The notes under the pieces were generated by a model that was not told the DNA's origin, made no database searches, and worked only from the letters and a program-made list of their open reading frames with translations. Shown here in pieces: positions 11,410-23,766 of a stretch of 64,000 bases of DNA (the stretch's first letter is position 1; each line of letters begins with the position of its first letter). Source of the stretch: Hofstenia miamia. Taxonomy: Eukaryota; Xenacoelomorpha; Acoela. The stretch lies in the NCBI GenBank assembly GCA_004352715.1, contig SCFE01000022.1, positions 130,986-194,985 on the forward strand, given 5' to 3'. The translations under genes were made by a program, and so were the position numbers.

Positions 11410-14400
11410 ATGCCTCCTCAGAAACTACTTTGGAAAGAATGGTACGATCAAAAGAGAGAGAAAAACGGATGTCTAAAATCATCGAAGATGTGTTATAATG
11501 CATTCGCAAAGCTATCCCCAGAAACAAAGGCACATATATGGAAAATCGCAAGAACCAAAGGGAAGAATTTACTGATAGTGCTTGATGCAAACAATAGACC
11601 TAAAGTAAATGTGATTATAAGCTATCCCCAAGAAATGAACAAAACACTAGAGAGGCCATACATGTGAAGCACAGTACACATTGTATTTGACGATGAGTTC
11701 ACACTGGATACAATGCAAGTTATAATGGCATACAAAGATAAAATAGCTGAAATACCAGAAATAAACATTGATGAAGAAAACCTCACAATCATACACATAC
11801 TAAAACAAAAAGAGTATACAAAAAATTTAGAAAAGAAAATGGATGAAACAACAAGAATGGCGAGAGTACAAAAGGTCAGGATAGTAATTATCACAATTAT
11901 CAACAGTCAAAGACACCCCTGAGCATTTAAGAGAAACATGCATGACAGCCAAAAACATCTTCCCATGGACCAGAACACCAAAAACTACGACAATCCCAGA
12001 ATTAATACGCTTCAATCTGCAGATAGACTACTGGGAACAAATTTATAGAATTATGGTAGAACCATGCATTGCAATCGATCTCTACAGACAGATGAAAACA
12101 ATCGAACTAACGTCAGGTACAGATGGAATAGAAAAGGCCAACACACTATTCATAAAGTGCAGCTTAACACAAAGACAAGAGCATCTCCAACAAATTCAGA
12201 CAATATGGAGAAATATGAAACTACAACAAAAAGTAGAGGAAGGTTGGCCAGAGATAAAAATCAAAGCACAGTCACGGAAATTTCATAAGTTGGTGGAAAT
12301 GGTACTAACAGAGGTAAATAAAGCCTACAAACTGAACATGAAAAAAGATTTTAAACAGTTAGTATTTGAGGAAAAGAACGCACCAGAGATACATTATAGA
12401 ACAATGGCATGGATACTGGAAATTTTCACCACTGAAGAAACAGTACTGAAACTCCCAATCTCGCGACATACCCAGCACAAGTTAGCAAAAGAAAAGAAGT
12501 TCAAGATAGCAATAGCCCCAATAAATACACAGACCAAAAATTGGCTACTGAAAGGTCACACAGGAAAGCTGGAGTCACCAAATAGAGTAGAAAAGCCAGT
12601 ACAGACAATAGAGAAGATACTTAGTCAAATAATAATGAATGAAAATCTGATGGGGAAAATGTCAGTGATAAGCATTGCTAACAAAACAGATATATGCCCT
12701 AGTGAAATCACCATATTTGATGAGCCGATGAAAAAATACATGTGGGGTGCAACATCTGAAACATGGATGAAACAACTGGAGCACCAACCATGGCTGACAA
12801 CAAGGAAAATAATCAAATGAAAATTAGTGAGCACAGCCAAGATCAGGAAAACGTTAGGACAGGAAAACGTGCGAGAGACCCTCAACCGCGAAATGGAACA
12901 CTATGAAAGGGACAGCCTGTGGTGCATATTCACAAAAATCATACAAAGTGCAGAAATGATGAAATGAGGGGGCATAACAGAACCAGTTGAAGTCTGTGAG
13001 ATGGTCACGAAATCACAAGCAGAAATGATAGAGGAAGAACAATTGTTAACATCATCAAGATTACTATTATCTCTGAAAATGCAGCAAACAGTCGACAGAA
13101 TAAACATCGAGAAATGGGGAGACATCAGCCCAGCAAGGACAATAGAGTGGATAGATACTGATGACGAACAGTTCCTAGTTGAAATCAAAGTCACAAGGGA
13201 AGCTAAGGAAATCAAGGAGACAAACTTCCAGAACATCAGAGAACAGCAAATGGTGGTGACGATGAAGCTTATGTTTACGTGAACATAATTAGAAGAGCTA
13301 TTAAAGCCTTACAACCAATTAGCCGTAGATGTTGAATGCATTACAGCAAGAATAGACATCAAAGAAGAAATACGACTAAAATTAAGCTGGAGGGGATTAA
13401 CGCAAGCATTTTGGAACACCATTCAGGAAGCCAAAATGAATTACCCCACCATGATAGGCCTAGCTAGGGCACCAACAATGGAAGACCCGTATCCACATAT
13501 AGAGAGACAAATAGAAACGAAAATCTCAATCTGCACACCCCCGGAAACTATTGCAATACCAATGGTCCTCCCATGATGGAGACTACCAAAAGAGGTGAAA
13601 GTAGCGAAAACTTTTCTCCATGAGCACAAATCATATGTAAATACACAAATAAAAGCAAAAGCTATGATAGAACAAGATGACTACAAAAGATCGAAAGAGA
13701 TACTGCTAAGAAATGATAACAGAGAGAGGGTCTACATCAAAGGCACAATAACGCCTGATCAGCTCTATACACAAGGGAGACCCATCAATGTACATTTACA
13801 AGATCTCAGAAAAGAGATAGAAGAACGTAACCCAAGAGCCATAATGCTTTTCTCTGGAGTAAACGATATTGTTTGGACAAACATCTGGGAAAGGAAGCAC
13901 CGCTACTATGATGTTACAAAGAGAGTAGAAATTGTCACAATGATGTGGATCAATAAGAACGATCCTAACAACAGTAACGATCCAATGGTACAAGGGGTAA
14001 TGTCCTGGTTACCAACGCTTGCACAGGGGACGCTCCGAATGGGAGAAGTCCCAAAAGTAGGGGAATAAATTACAGTATGACTAGAACTAGAATCCACTAG
14101 ACTTTAGAGAACAAAACAACAATTTCCAGAACTGACAAAGGGAGTACTCACAGAAGAAGAAGTAAGAGATAACATCAGTTTCTTTTACAAGGACGTGGCA
14201 AATACCCGGAGTCTCAGAAAAGTATTCATGTTTTTCTATCCCAACAATCAGATAAGAGAAGACCTGGCCCACACAAGCAGGGCTGATGCACAAGTGACAT
14301 TGATGATAGGCATCAAGGGAATACAGCTGTACCATAAGTATTACGAAATATTTTCACAGAAGATAAATGAACTACGAGAGATTACACTGATAGCAGAGGA

Positions 14401-14673
14401 TATTTGAGAGATGCAATTTTTGAAGTACGCTAATATAGTAACAACGGAAAGAGAAGCAGTCCTTAAGATGACCAAACAAACTGAATTTGAGAAAATCTCG
14501 TGGGCTGATCAACAGGCTGAGTCGATAATTCGAAAGGCGGACGCCTTGGTGCATGAAGAACGAGCTGTGCTGAAAATAATGCAAGCTGAGGAGAGCATGT
14601 AGCATCATCCACACAAATCCTAAATAAGCTGCAAAACGTCGAGCAGAGGGGATTAAAGTCGAAGAAGAATGAT
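11410..14673 (+). pseudogene. Long ORF3 downstream of pol, function unknown
   Basis: After an initial part in another frame (LSPETKAHIW near 11510), one reading frame can be followed from 11942 to about 14600. It is broken by only a handful of stops, mostly TGA, and has a C-terminus ending near 14673. The protein is hydrophilic with no membrane segment or signal peptide seen, so it is not an obvious envelope. Conserved blocks shared with the minus-strand element are LSPETK, IANKTDICPSEITIFDE (about 12670), KYMW...PWLTTR (about 12740-12810) and ESIIRKADALVHEERAVL (about 14520). Original length was roughly 1,000-1,100 codons. I recognise no domain. It could be host-derived or a lineage-specific accessory gene. 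Confidence 0.65.
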
Positions 14674-15274
14674 TAAAATTTATTGTAATCAAATCAATTT
14701 GAATTATTTAAGATTTATTTGTATTATGCAACTAAGAAACAAAATGTGTCAGAAAAGAGATATTTGTATCTGTCGATAAAAATACTTTTTGACTAAATGA
14801 TACTTTCATTATTTTCAGCCGCCATCTTGGCAGAAGTTCAAATTTGAATCAACAGGTACTTCTTTTGGAAATACTATAAATAGATTGAAAACCATTGTAA
14901 GAGTTTGATAAAGAATTTTACTTGGAATTCTTATTTTGTTTCATATTAATGGTTTGATTATTTAATATGATGTCGAGCTAATTGAGCAGTGTTTAGTAGT
15001 GGTCTGGATACATCACAGGGAACAATTCTAGGGTCTCTGTGCCAGATCATGAAAGTGCACATAGGTTAGGTATAGGGGTTTTCTCTCGATTAGCTGACTA
15101 GCATTTCATTGTTACATGTACTGAAATAATCAATTGCCATTAAACAGTTGGATGACCAAAACCTAGTAATTATCTTAATATTATTTTAGATCCAAATTAA
15201 TGACCTATAATCGACCGATAAAGTGACTGTACATGTAGTAAATTATAAATGTAGGTTAGGAAGTTGTTCGAACT
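14621..15274 (+). repeat. Tandem unit 1: ORF3 end plus LTR-like sequence
   Basis: About 653 bp, repeated head-to-tail at 15275-15926 with few differences. It contains the last codons of ORF3 (stop 14671-14673), a purine-rich run, a probable LTR start TGATTAAAATT (14670) and a TATA box tataaatag (14875-14883). It shares short blocks with the minus-strand LTR (ACAGGTACTT; ATAGGTTAGGTRTA), which supports LTR identity. Confidence 0.7.
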
Positions 15275-15926
15275 AAATAAGCTGCAAAACGTCGAGCAGA
15301 GGGGATTAAAGTCGAAGAAGAATGATTAAAATTTATTGTAATCAAATCAATTTGAATTATTTAAGATTTATTTGTATTATGCAACTAAGAAACAAAATGT
15401 GTCAGAAAAGAGATATTTGTATCTGTCGATAAAAATACTTTTTGACTAAATGATACTTTCTTTATTTTCAGCCGCCATCTTGGCAGAAGTTCAAATTTGA
15501 ATTGACAGGTACTTCTTTTGGAATTACTATAAATAGATTGAAACCATTGTAAGAGTTTGATAAAGAATTTTACTTGGAATTCTTATTTTGTTTCATATTA
15601 ACAGTTTGATTATTTAATATGATGTCGAGCTAATCGAGCAGTGTTTAGTAGTGGTCTGGATACATCACAGGGAACAATTCTAGGGTCTCTGTGCCAGATC
15701 ATGAAAGTGCACATAGGTTAGGTATAGGGGTTTTCTCTCGATTAGCTGACTAGCATTTCATTGTTACATGTACCGAAATAATCAATTGCCATTAAACAGT
15801 TGGATGACCAAAACCTAGTAATTATCTTAATATTATTTTAGATCCAAATTAATGACCTATAATCGACCAATAAAGCGACCGTATATGTGGTAAATTATAA
15901 ATGTAGGTTAGGAAGTTGTTCGAACT
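15275..15926 (+). repeat. Tandem unit 2 of the Gypsy 3' end
   Basis: Near-identical second copy of 14621-15274, again starting within ORF3 codons. Because the unit includes coding sequence, it arose by tandem duplication of the 3' end and not as a normal LTR pair. Confidence 0.75.
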
Positions 15927-16430
15927 AAATATATTTAAACAAGCCAATATATTTCTGGTAATGGCTACATGTAATAATTAATGAACAACTAGTAACAAGT
16001 GAGGTTGCGAATAGATATAACACTTTCACAAAATAGAGCTTAAGTCGAGTTGTGTCGTGCCTTGAGTATGCACTGAGCTAAAGTAGGGTACACATAAACT
16101 GTATCGATTGAGCTGAGAAGTGGCACTCAACTATCGGATGGAATAGTGGAACTGGATGTGGAGATCCGCTTTGGGCAGATGCCCATTAGAAGATCACAAC
16201 AGACATTACTGCATGGCTTCCTCACCTAAATAGTGAATAGTTAATTCCAGTTATATAAATTATCGGAAGTGACAGTCAAGCAGTATGTAACAAGTAAATC
16301 CTTACCCGCAATAACACAGCTAACGTTATACAGTAACAGTAGATAAACAGTGATAATGCCTGGTAGAGGATGTTACAATATTCTGCAGTTTACAAAACCT
16401 GAAATAGTGTGTGAATGAAGCCTTTTAAGA
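15927..16430. other. No gene seen; possibly the rest of the LTR
   Basis: About 500 bases without a meaningful ORF. The position suggests the remainder of the Gypsy LTR or flank, but I see no clear terminus or target duplication. Confidence 0.3.
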
Positions 16431-16458
16431 AAGTTGGAAACATAGGGTGTCTGAAAAT
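16431..16458. repeat. Left arm of a 28-bp perfect inverted repeat
   Basis: AAGTTGGAAACATAGGGTGT plus eight more bases, matched exactly in inverted orientation at 18347-18374. It brackets the exons at 16540-16707. Confidence 0.7.
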
Positions 16459-16539
16459 TCACTCTTCCAGAAAATAATCGATAAATTCAGTGTGCGCATT
16501 AAATTCTATATCAAATCTATATATATATATATATATATT

Positions 16540-16573
16540 ATGATTTCTTATAAAACCAAGGGTGTCTGGATAT
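16540..16573 (-). pseudogene. Truncated SH2-start exon, middle paralogue
   Basis: After a ttttttag acceptor the minus strand reads ISRHPWFYKKS and then hits a stop at the edge of an (AT)n run, where the exon is replaced. It matches the start of 31710-31781 and lies 41 bp downstream of the YDAP exon, the same short intron as in the intact gene (42 bp). Confidence 0.55.
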
Positions 16574-16614
16574 CTAAAAAATGTTTATACACAACCAACA
16601 ATTATAATACTCAC

Positions 16615-16707
16615 AAAACTGCTCTTATCTTGATCCCCATTTGATTTGTCAGAAGCATTGCAATCACATTCTTTGTCATAGTCATCAGGAGCATCATATG
16701 TAGCAAA
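16615..16707 (-). pseudogene. YDAP acidic exon, middle paralogue
   Basis: Phase-0 exon of 31 codons (93 bp) with tttag acceptor and gtgagt donor, beginning FATYDAPDDYDKECDCN and ending GDQDKSSF. Same length and phase as 31824-31916. It carries one YxxP site (YDAP). Splice sites are intact, but the next exon is truncated by a microsatellite. Confidence 0.55.
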
Positions 16708-18635
16708 CTAAAACACTTGATTTTTTAATAATGTTTAAATCTAAAGACAACCAAATTTCTTTAAGATGATTATAAAATATTATTGAAATTAACACTAATC
16801 AGCACAAATACGCTAAAATGTATTTTCAGAGGAATAAAAATAAAGATGTCAAAGTAGTTCAAATTTAAAACAACTTTTTAAACAATAAAAGTCAAAGCAA
16901 TATATTTGCTAAAAAATTACAATTTTAGATCTACAAACTAAAAATACATCATAATATATAATAATAATAAGTGTCTATGCATGTGATAAGGTCTGTGTAA
17001 AATCGGTAAATGAGCTGAGAACAGGCTTGTATATTGGAATTGGATTTTCATTGGAATAATTTTACAGAAACTTCCAAAGTCGCAATTTATTATAAAATAG
17101 ATTTTTTAATAATTCCTCATACTATTACAATAATTGCTTTAGATATGGGTCTGATAATACGAGTGCTCTGCGAGTCAGGATATTTTTGGTTCGGGTCAAG
17201 TCGAGTCGAGTCGTTTCAGTCTTTTAAGTTTCAACTCGAGGCGGATTTTAAATCACGAGTATTGTCTACACACATATGCCTATCAATAAAAAATTGTAAA
17301 ATCGCCATTAAAATAATCAAATATTCTACCAGTACAAAAATTTAAATTCTAGCAGTAACATTTTAATTAACTAAGAACATTGCATTAATCATTATTTTAT
17401 TGTATATAAATATAGTATTAACCAATAAATGTTGATGCTATTAAATTAAAGAATGAAAACCTATCTAATATCACTTGAATAAAGTGTGAAGTTTGTTTAC
17501 AAATCCTTGCTAACTTGAAATCTCAACCTTTACTAATGAAGTGGTAATTTAACTTTTACAAAAGACTAGAAAATGAAACTATGTTAAAAAATTCAAAACA
17601 ATCCAATCATCAGGGAAAGGCTACCACCACAAACAGGCTTCACGCTAAATCCCATTCCCTCAATTTACTTAAAAATCTACAAATCAGTGGATTATTTTTT
17701 GGCTTGTTGAGTAAGTTGAAATTTTGGTGAGGAGGCATCTTGTAATATGTTCCAGTTCTACGAAATAGATCCATGCACTTTGATGAAATGTAAAATTTGC
17801 TAAACCTACACAAAAAACATTGTATGAAAAAATTTAAACTTTTGCTCCCAGGATACTTGGCACTGAAACTTGATAATCACATACAGAAAATCAATGCATC
17901 AAACTTAAATAAATATTGTATGAAAAAAATCTAATGCATGTTGCAAAGAAAGTTAGGATTAGCAACATCAAACTTAGATTAGAATTTGATTGGATTCCAA
18001 TTGGAAAATTCTAGAATTGTTTTATTGGAATAGATTTGATTGGACAGAAAACTATGTCTAATGGGCAAGCTTGTATCTCCAGTTGTGTTTTGACGGTAAA
18101 ACGAAATATAAGGTGGACAAAGTCAACCTCCTATTTTTAGAAAGAGATTTAGAAAAGCAATGAAAATTCAAGATTCAAGCACAGTAACCACTAAACCTGA
18201 ACAAATTACTTCCCAAAATTTTAAAATGATCTTCTTGAGGATGCCAAATGCTTGCAATTGTGCTTAGAAATCAATGCAAAACGCTTGAAATCGTGTTTAT
18301 TAGTCGATGGCGCACATTGCTAACATCATTTGTAAAGTTTTTTTGGATTTTCAGACACCCTATGTTTCCAACTTTTTAATAAGCTTAAAGAAAATTTTTC
18401 GAAAACATGGGGAACCGGTATGTTCATTTTAAATCGCTGAAAGTTTAAAGAATAAATGAAGACTTGTATCCAAATTTTTATAAAGCAGCAAATTTGTAGA
18501 AAATCTATAGGTCACTGATATGCTGTTGATTTCAAGCTTTTTTTATCAAACCGAGCTTTAATTAACTCAATTCTACCAAAATTATGCATGGAAAAAAAGC
18601 AAATAAATGAAAACATTTTACTTAAAAATACATAC
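16708..18635. other. Intron-like sequence between paralogue exons
   Basis: No coding frame. 16800-17200 matches 500-960 and 32000-32230. Part of 17870-18630 matches 32430-33200, showing that the exons were duplicated together with their introns. The right arm of the 28-bp inverted repeat is at 18347-18374. Confidence 0.55.
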
Positions 18636-19117
18636 TGTTTCATTAGATGCGGATTGTGAGGAACAATCTTTGTATATACACAATTGACGTTTTTCACCTG
18701 GTAATGGTGCAGGTGGGCGTAGACTGGCAACAGGTTCATTTTTCTTATCAGGTTTATTAACCGTCTTAGACATGTCTTCACTTTCAGCAGAAATTATTTG
18801 TATTGCGTCAACTGAATTTGAATTTTGTGATGCCAGCCTAATTCTATTATTATTTTTCATTTCAGAAATTACACCATGCATATTTTCTGTATAAAAAGTT
18901 GATTTTCCATTTGATGGGATTTTGGCTGATTTATTTGATGGTATCAAGAATTTAACGTCGTTGTGTTTTTGAACATCATTTACATTTTTAGAAAACGAAT
19001 GTGACGATGAACTACCTAAAAAGTCTTTAGTGCGATTTTTAGACGTATTCTGTAAAACTGGAATTGAATTTTTTGGAAAATTTTCAAACAGTTTCCGGCA
19101 ATTCTTGACAGACATTT
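18636..19117 (-). pseudogene. Large N-proximal exon of the SH2-adaptor paralogue, internally shortened
   Basis: Minus-strand exon with tttag acceptor and gtatgt donor, 482 bp (2 nt plus 160 codons). It is collinear with exon 33207-34135 (MSVKNCRKLFENFPKNSIP versus ISVKDRLKQFENGGNSPKN; ending YKDCSSQSASNET). It lacks about 149 codons present in the longer copy, including both YxxP sites, joined between VAS and LRPPAPL. Phases at both ends are the same as in the long exon. The frame is open, so this copy may still be transcribed, but its downstream SH2 exons are broken. Confidence 0.6.
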
Positions 19118-19142
19118 CTAAACATGCTAAATTACTATGTAT

Positions 19143-19180
<38 letters not shown>

Positions 19181-21299
19181 CCACGGCTTTCTTTTTGGGA
19201 AATGATATTCACTCACTTTGTACATATTTGTGGATTGACTAAATTTTGTAGAAAAATTAAATATAGTTATTGGATTGCAAATTAATGTTAATTTGATATG
19301 AAGAAGTTACAGTAGAAGTTTAGAAAATCTATATACAATGTCTATTGATTTTTAAATGCAGGAGTTATTTCTACAAATTGTAGCTATTTCTGCACAAATA
19401 TATTATGTGGGTTATGTATAATAGGGTTCTACGAAAACAGAATTCTCTGTGGCAATCTAATTCAGTCACATTTGTTTTGGTCTCAGGCTCATAAAACATG
19501 TAACTTTCTATGTGGCATTACTTGTCATGTGGCTGCTTTTGAGGTTGGCCTGGCCCAGCTCGGCTACTTACTAACTCCTAAGTTCGCATTTTAGATCTCC
19601 TAATTTTATCTTTTTATTTTGTGAAATTATAAAATCAATTGGTGCCAAAAGTAACATGAAAGGTTCCTGAAAATAGAAATATAATTTTAATGTTCTAATG
19701 CTATTAAACATGCAATATCAAGCTTAAAGATAGGGATGTAATAGAGGGGGAGCAGGGATTTACGACATTACCTCTCTATTCAAAATTGTTCTAACATGGG
19801 GTAGTACTATCCTTTATAAAGCAAAATTTTAAGCAAAATTCAACTCAATTGATTGCTAAATCTCTCCATTTGCAGCAAAAGAATAATATTTCTAAAAAAA
19901 GCTTCAGAAGAAATATATTTTTAGAAAAACAAAGCTTTCTTTTTCAACTCCTCCAGTCGAATTAAATTGCAGACAATAAACAACCATGCAGTTTAAAACT
20001 AACTTAAAATGGAAAAATGTCATTGGGTCAATTTGTAAAACTCCATTGGACCAGTAATGCTAGCGAATGATGTAGAGACTCAGAAAGATGACCCAATGTT
20101 GCTCAAATCATAATCCCATAAATAACCAGAACAAATACATTATTACACATGGGAAGAACTATTAAATTATCATCACGGTAAGTTCAGAGTCATGTTACTC
20201 AACTTGGAAAACAATTCAACTTTTAATCCACTCCCAGTAATTGGTTAACAAGAATTAATTCATCCAGTCTTTAATTTAAGATTTGGCTATTGCTTTAAAC
20301 AATTATTAAATTATTAACTTTCAAGCTATATTAACCAAAACTTTTTGTTAAAGTTTTTAATTTTCTATTGAAATGTATTAATAGTTTTAGGTATCTACGG
20401 AAGCGTTTGAAAAGATTTATGCATTTTCATTGAAAAATCCAAATTTATAAAAAATTTTCACATTCTTCCCATACCTAATGTTCAGGAAATCAGGTCTAAA
20501 GTTCATGGCAGCAAGAACTAAGCTCAACCATTATGTTTACTATAAATAGACTGCTAAAGTCTTTACGAATTAACGATGAAACGACACCCTATCTAAGGGT
20601 GCTAACAAATTTTGCATAACTTTATTAGTTTGTGAGCTATAACTGTTTAAATTTTCAAAAAAAATCATAAAAATTTAAAAAAAACTCCAAGGTTAACAAA
20701 GTATAAATCTGTATACGTATGTACATAGAACACATATAGAACATAAATCGAAAAACTTACTTCCTTCCATTATATCTAAAACGAAAACTTAACATAAAAA
20801 AATATTAAAAATTCAATATACAAAGAAGAATACAACATTGAACAAAATCTACAAGAACGCGAGAGAGTTTAGAAACGATTTTTATATCAGTAAATGATAT
20901 TTACATAAAAACGTAGACAATACGATCATCTGAATATTAGAAATACATTTGGAGTTTAGACAAAAATTGTACTGAGTTATTCACTGTTTAAAACATTTGT
21001 ATTTATTATCAAATCAATATTTAAATGGGTTACACATGCTTGATGCCTCCAAACCATAAATATAATATATTCTAGACCCGGTCCATTACCTATCAAACTA
21101 AATTCTCTGGTTCTATTGTCGCTTGCAATCGTTGCTGATAATTTTAAATGGGCCGAGAAATTTTAAAATCCCATTTGTCTACAGTGACATTCAGCACTCT
21201 GAAGTGAATACAATTGACTCTATACTCAAATGCCTAAAAACCTAAAAATCGAGGACTTGCTAACATAAGTATCGCATTTTTCTGAAAAAAGCATCCATA

Positions 21300-21336
<37 letters not shown>

Positions 21337-22263
21337 NATGTTTGATTATCATCAATATTGGATTATTTTAGAGACTTCTTATGACCTTTATATTTTGGTG
21401 CTATTTTTATTATTGATATTTCAATGTTTGTTTCTTTTTCTTATCTATAAATATTTACAGTATATGCAATTGCCAATGCATAAAATTACACACATTTCAC
21501 ATTTCATTTAAATTGTAATAAAATAAAACCATTACAATATTTGAGCTTACAGAATTGTCATTTTTTAAAGTATGGCATGAATATGAAACTTGCATTTTGA
21601 CAACAAATGTATAACTTTATTAGAAACAATAAAATACTGCATTCCAAAGAATATTTTGTTTTTAAATAATTTTTTGTAATAGCAACAAAATGTGACGCTT
21701 ACTATTCTCAGTTGATGCTAAGAGGTTTGTGCATTGACATTGTGAATTCGTCAGATAAACTTTGTTTATTTCATTCTTGCTTAGCATTTCAATATTTCTA
21801 TAAACTCAAAATAGTGTTTTCATAAACCTTGTTTTGCCAGCTATTTAAGTTTTCATAAACAAGTTGATATGTAAATAAAGTGGGCGTGCCTTTTGTTCTG
21901 TTATCACTATTTATGCTAAAGCTCAGACATTTCTTCTTTTTGTGATTTGAAAACATCTGAAAATTGACATCTTTTATTTAATTTTTGCACTGAAACTGGC
22001 ATTATTTTCTGGTATTCAGCATGAATGTAATTTTTCGCCATTTTTATGTTAATGTTTTAGTGGTCTTGTGATTATATGTGCCAGAACATACCAGCTCAAG
22101 TTCAAATGTTTATTGTACTTACTAAAAACCAATTTGTGAATTAAAATTTATTTTGGAAGATGCTGACAATTTCCGGCATTAGTCCAGAATTGCATATTTT
22201 CAGGCAATGCCGAAAAAACTTTTTATTATAATATACAACTACCACAAAACTGAATTCTACGTA
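19118..22263. other. No gene seen; AT-rich with (AT)n runs
   Basis: Only AT microsatellites (about 19147-19180 and 21302-21332, the latter beside the N at 21337) and no recognisable coding sequence. Confidence 0.5.
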
Positions 22264-22867
22264 CTTGAAAAGTCATCTTTTGGGAAAATCTGTGCCATGC
22301 CGCCACATATCTATTTAAACTATATGCAAATTAAGCTAGATTACTATATTTGATTGCAAATATTTAAAATAATAAATCAAATTTATAAGAATAAATAAAA
22401 ATAATAATTATGACGTGTTAAGAATTGATTGGTATTCCATTGGCATATCAGTGGCCAATATTGGCCAATGATACCAATAATGGCCCATTGGTAAACCAAT
22501 AATGCATGTTACTTGGGAGGGCATAGTACTCAGCAGAGGGTTGCAATTTTTTAAGAGGGGGTTGCTTCAAAAAATAGTATTTATTACTGCAGTGGCTATA
22601 AATACCAATATTTTTTCCTTAAAACATTACATAAAGGGTTGTAGTGAAATAAATTAACAAACATTTTAAATAAAATTCGTGTAAAAACTTGTCAAAATTA
22701 TTTTAGTGAAACTCCAGCAGTTTTGTAGAAAGTTTAGAAATATATATACAAATTAAAAAAACACAAATTTGATCTTCACATAGAATTCATTTTTAGGAAA
22801 TATTTAGATAAAAGAAGTTTATTTAGATGCAAACAGCGAAATTGGCAGTTAAGTTTTGCCATGCCCA
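22264..22867. repeat. Dispersed direct repeat, copy 1
   Basis: About 600 bp nearly identical to 26070-26673, starting cttgaaaagtcatc and ending in gttttgccatg. It contains a 16-bp perfect palindrome TGGCCAATATTGGCCA (22452-22467) within a cluster of CCAAT/ATTGG words. No ORF; probably a non-autonomous element. Confidence 0.7.
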
Positions 22868-23056
22868 AAACAGTTCATATATATATATATATATATACAT
22901 GTATATATATATCGGGTCGGCCAAGTGTGGCCACTCTTCCCAAGCACGATCCCCTGTTTTACTCTTAACTTATATTAGGATAGGGTATAGGAGCAGGAGG
23001 ATTTATTTATTTTCAGCTAGGATAGTAGAATAGTTAGCTGATTTCATAACAATGCC

Positions 23057-23060
<4 letters not shown>

Positions 23061-23099
<39 letters not shown>
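23061..23099. repeat. (AT)n microsatellite
   Basis: Uninterrupted AT dinucleotide run. Similar runs lie at about 16520-16539, 22878-22911 and 34155-34225. Confidence 0.85.
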
Positions 23100-23101
<2 letters not shown>

Positions 23102-23635
23102 TGCATCACTAACCTTCATGTAGATAGTAGAAATTCAACAACAAGTGCATAGAAAATTACACTCTATTTATAACCTTCATAAATTTTAAGGAATTCAAAT
23201 TCACTGTCATCTGATATTGCATTAATAATAATAGAGTACTTATGTACATCATATTGTAAAGTAAGAAACGTGAGTTATAACTTCAGAACGTGAATTTACT
23301 GTAGAATGAAAATTTACTTATAAAATATCATAGAAACAGTGTAATGTAGTTTCAAATTAATTATTTTCATTCTGATTAATGTGTTTTCATATATGGCCAG
23401 GGGCCGGACTTATATGCCTAAAGTATGCCGAAATATGCGTCGTCAAACAAATTTCGAAAGTATGCTTTATAATTTGCGTAAAAAATACATCAATGGTAAC
23501 TGATATTCTATTACCAGAGTATACCTGCTAATTCCAATAAACGGATAAATGGATCGAATATTGAGATTTCCTGTGAAAATTGCATTTTTTTATTTGTAAT
23601 TCGAAACCTGTATTATCTCTATGTCATTTTCCACA

Positions 23636-23766
23636 TAGATGGACGCGGGTGTAGTTTTGATAACCTCATTGCACCGCATCCACAGTGAGTGGACCCGCGA
23701 CCGCATCGCAACCCGCGTGGCATTTGAAATTAAGTACCCGCACTGCGCCGCACTCGCGTCCATCTT
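23636..23766. repeat. GC-rich foldback island
   Basis: The arms AGATGGACGCGGGTG and CACTCGCGTCCATCT pair with one mismatch across about 130 bp rich in ACCCGC and CCGCA words, in otherwise AT-rich DNA. It resembles subterminal repeats of hAT-type elements, but no element ends were defined. Confidence 0.5.

Larger units (their letters stand above)
2430..15926 (+). mobile_element. Degenerate Ty3/Gypsy-class LTR retrotransposon (copy 1, rearranged)
   Basis: Order on the plus strand: gag zinc knuckle, aspartic protease, RT, RNase H, integrase, a second RT-RNase H-integrase, a third partial integrase, an acidic pol tail, a repeat-rich spacer, a long ORF3 and LTR-like sequence with a TATA box. All domains have a homologue in the better-bounded minus-strand element at 40727-48825, so the two are one family. 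No 5' LTR or full gag is present, many frames carry stops, and a hAT-like MITE sits inside. The element is inactive. Ends are approximate: the left limit is where gag-like reading starts and the right is the end of the tandem repeat. Confidence 0.85.

Noticed and set aside
13820-13880. SGNH-like block (FSGVNDIVW) in ORF3
   Set aside because: No matching Ser block or DxxH block in order; probably chance.
11942-14673. Alternative genetic code reading TGA as an amino acid in ORF3
   Set aside because: Stops also include TAA, the element is degenerate throughout, and the intact SH2 gene needs no recoding. Decay by mutation is enough.
22913-23035. Possible solo Gypsy LTR fragment (taggatagggtataggagc)
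   Set aside because: Only a short resemblance to the LTR block near 48270; no ends or longer match.
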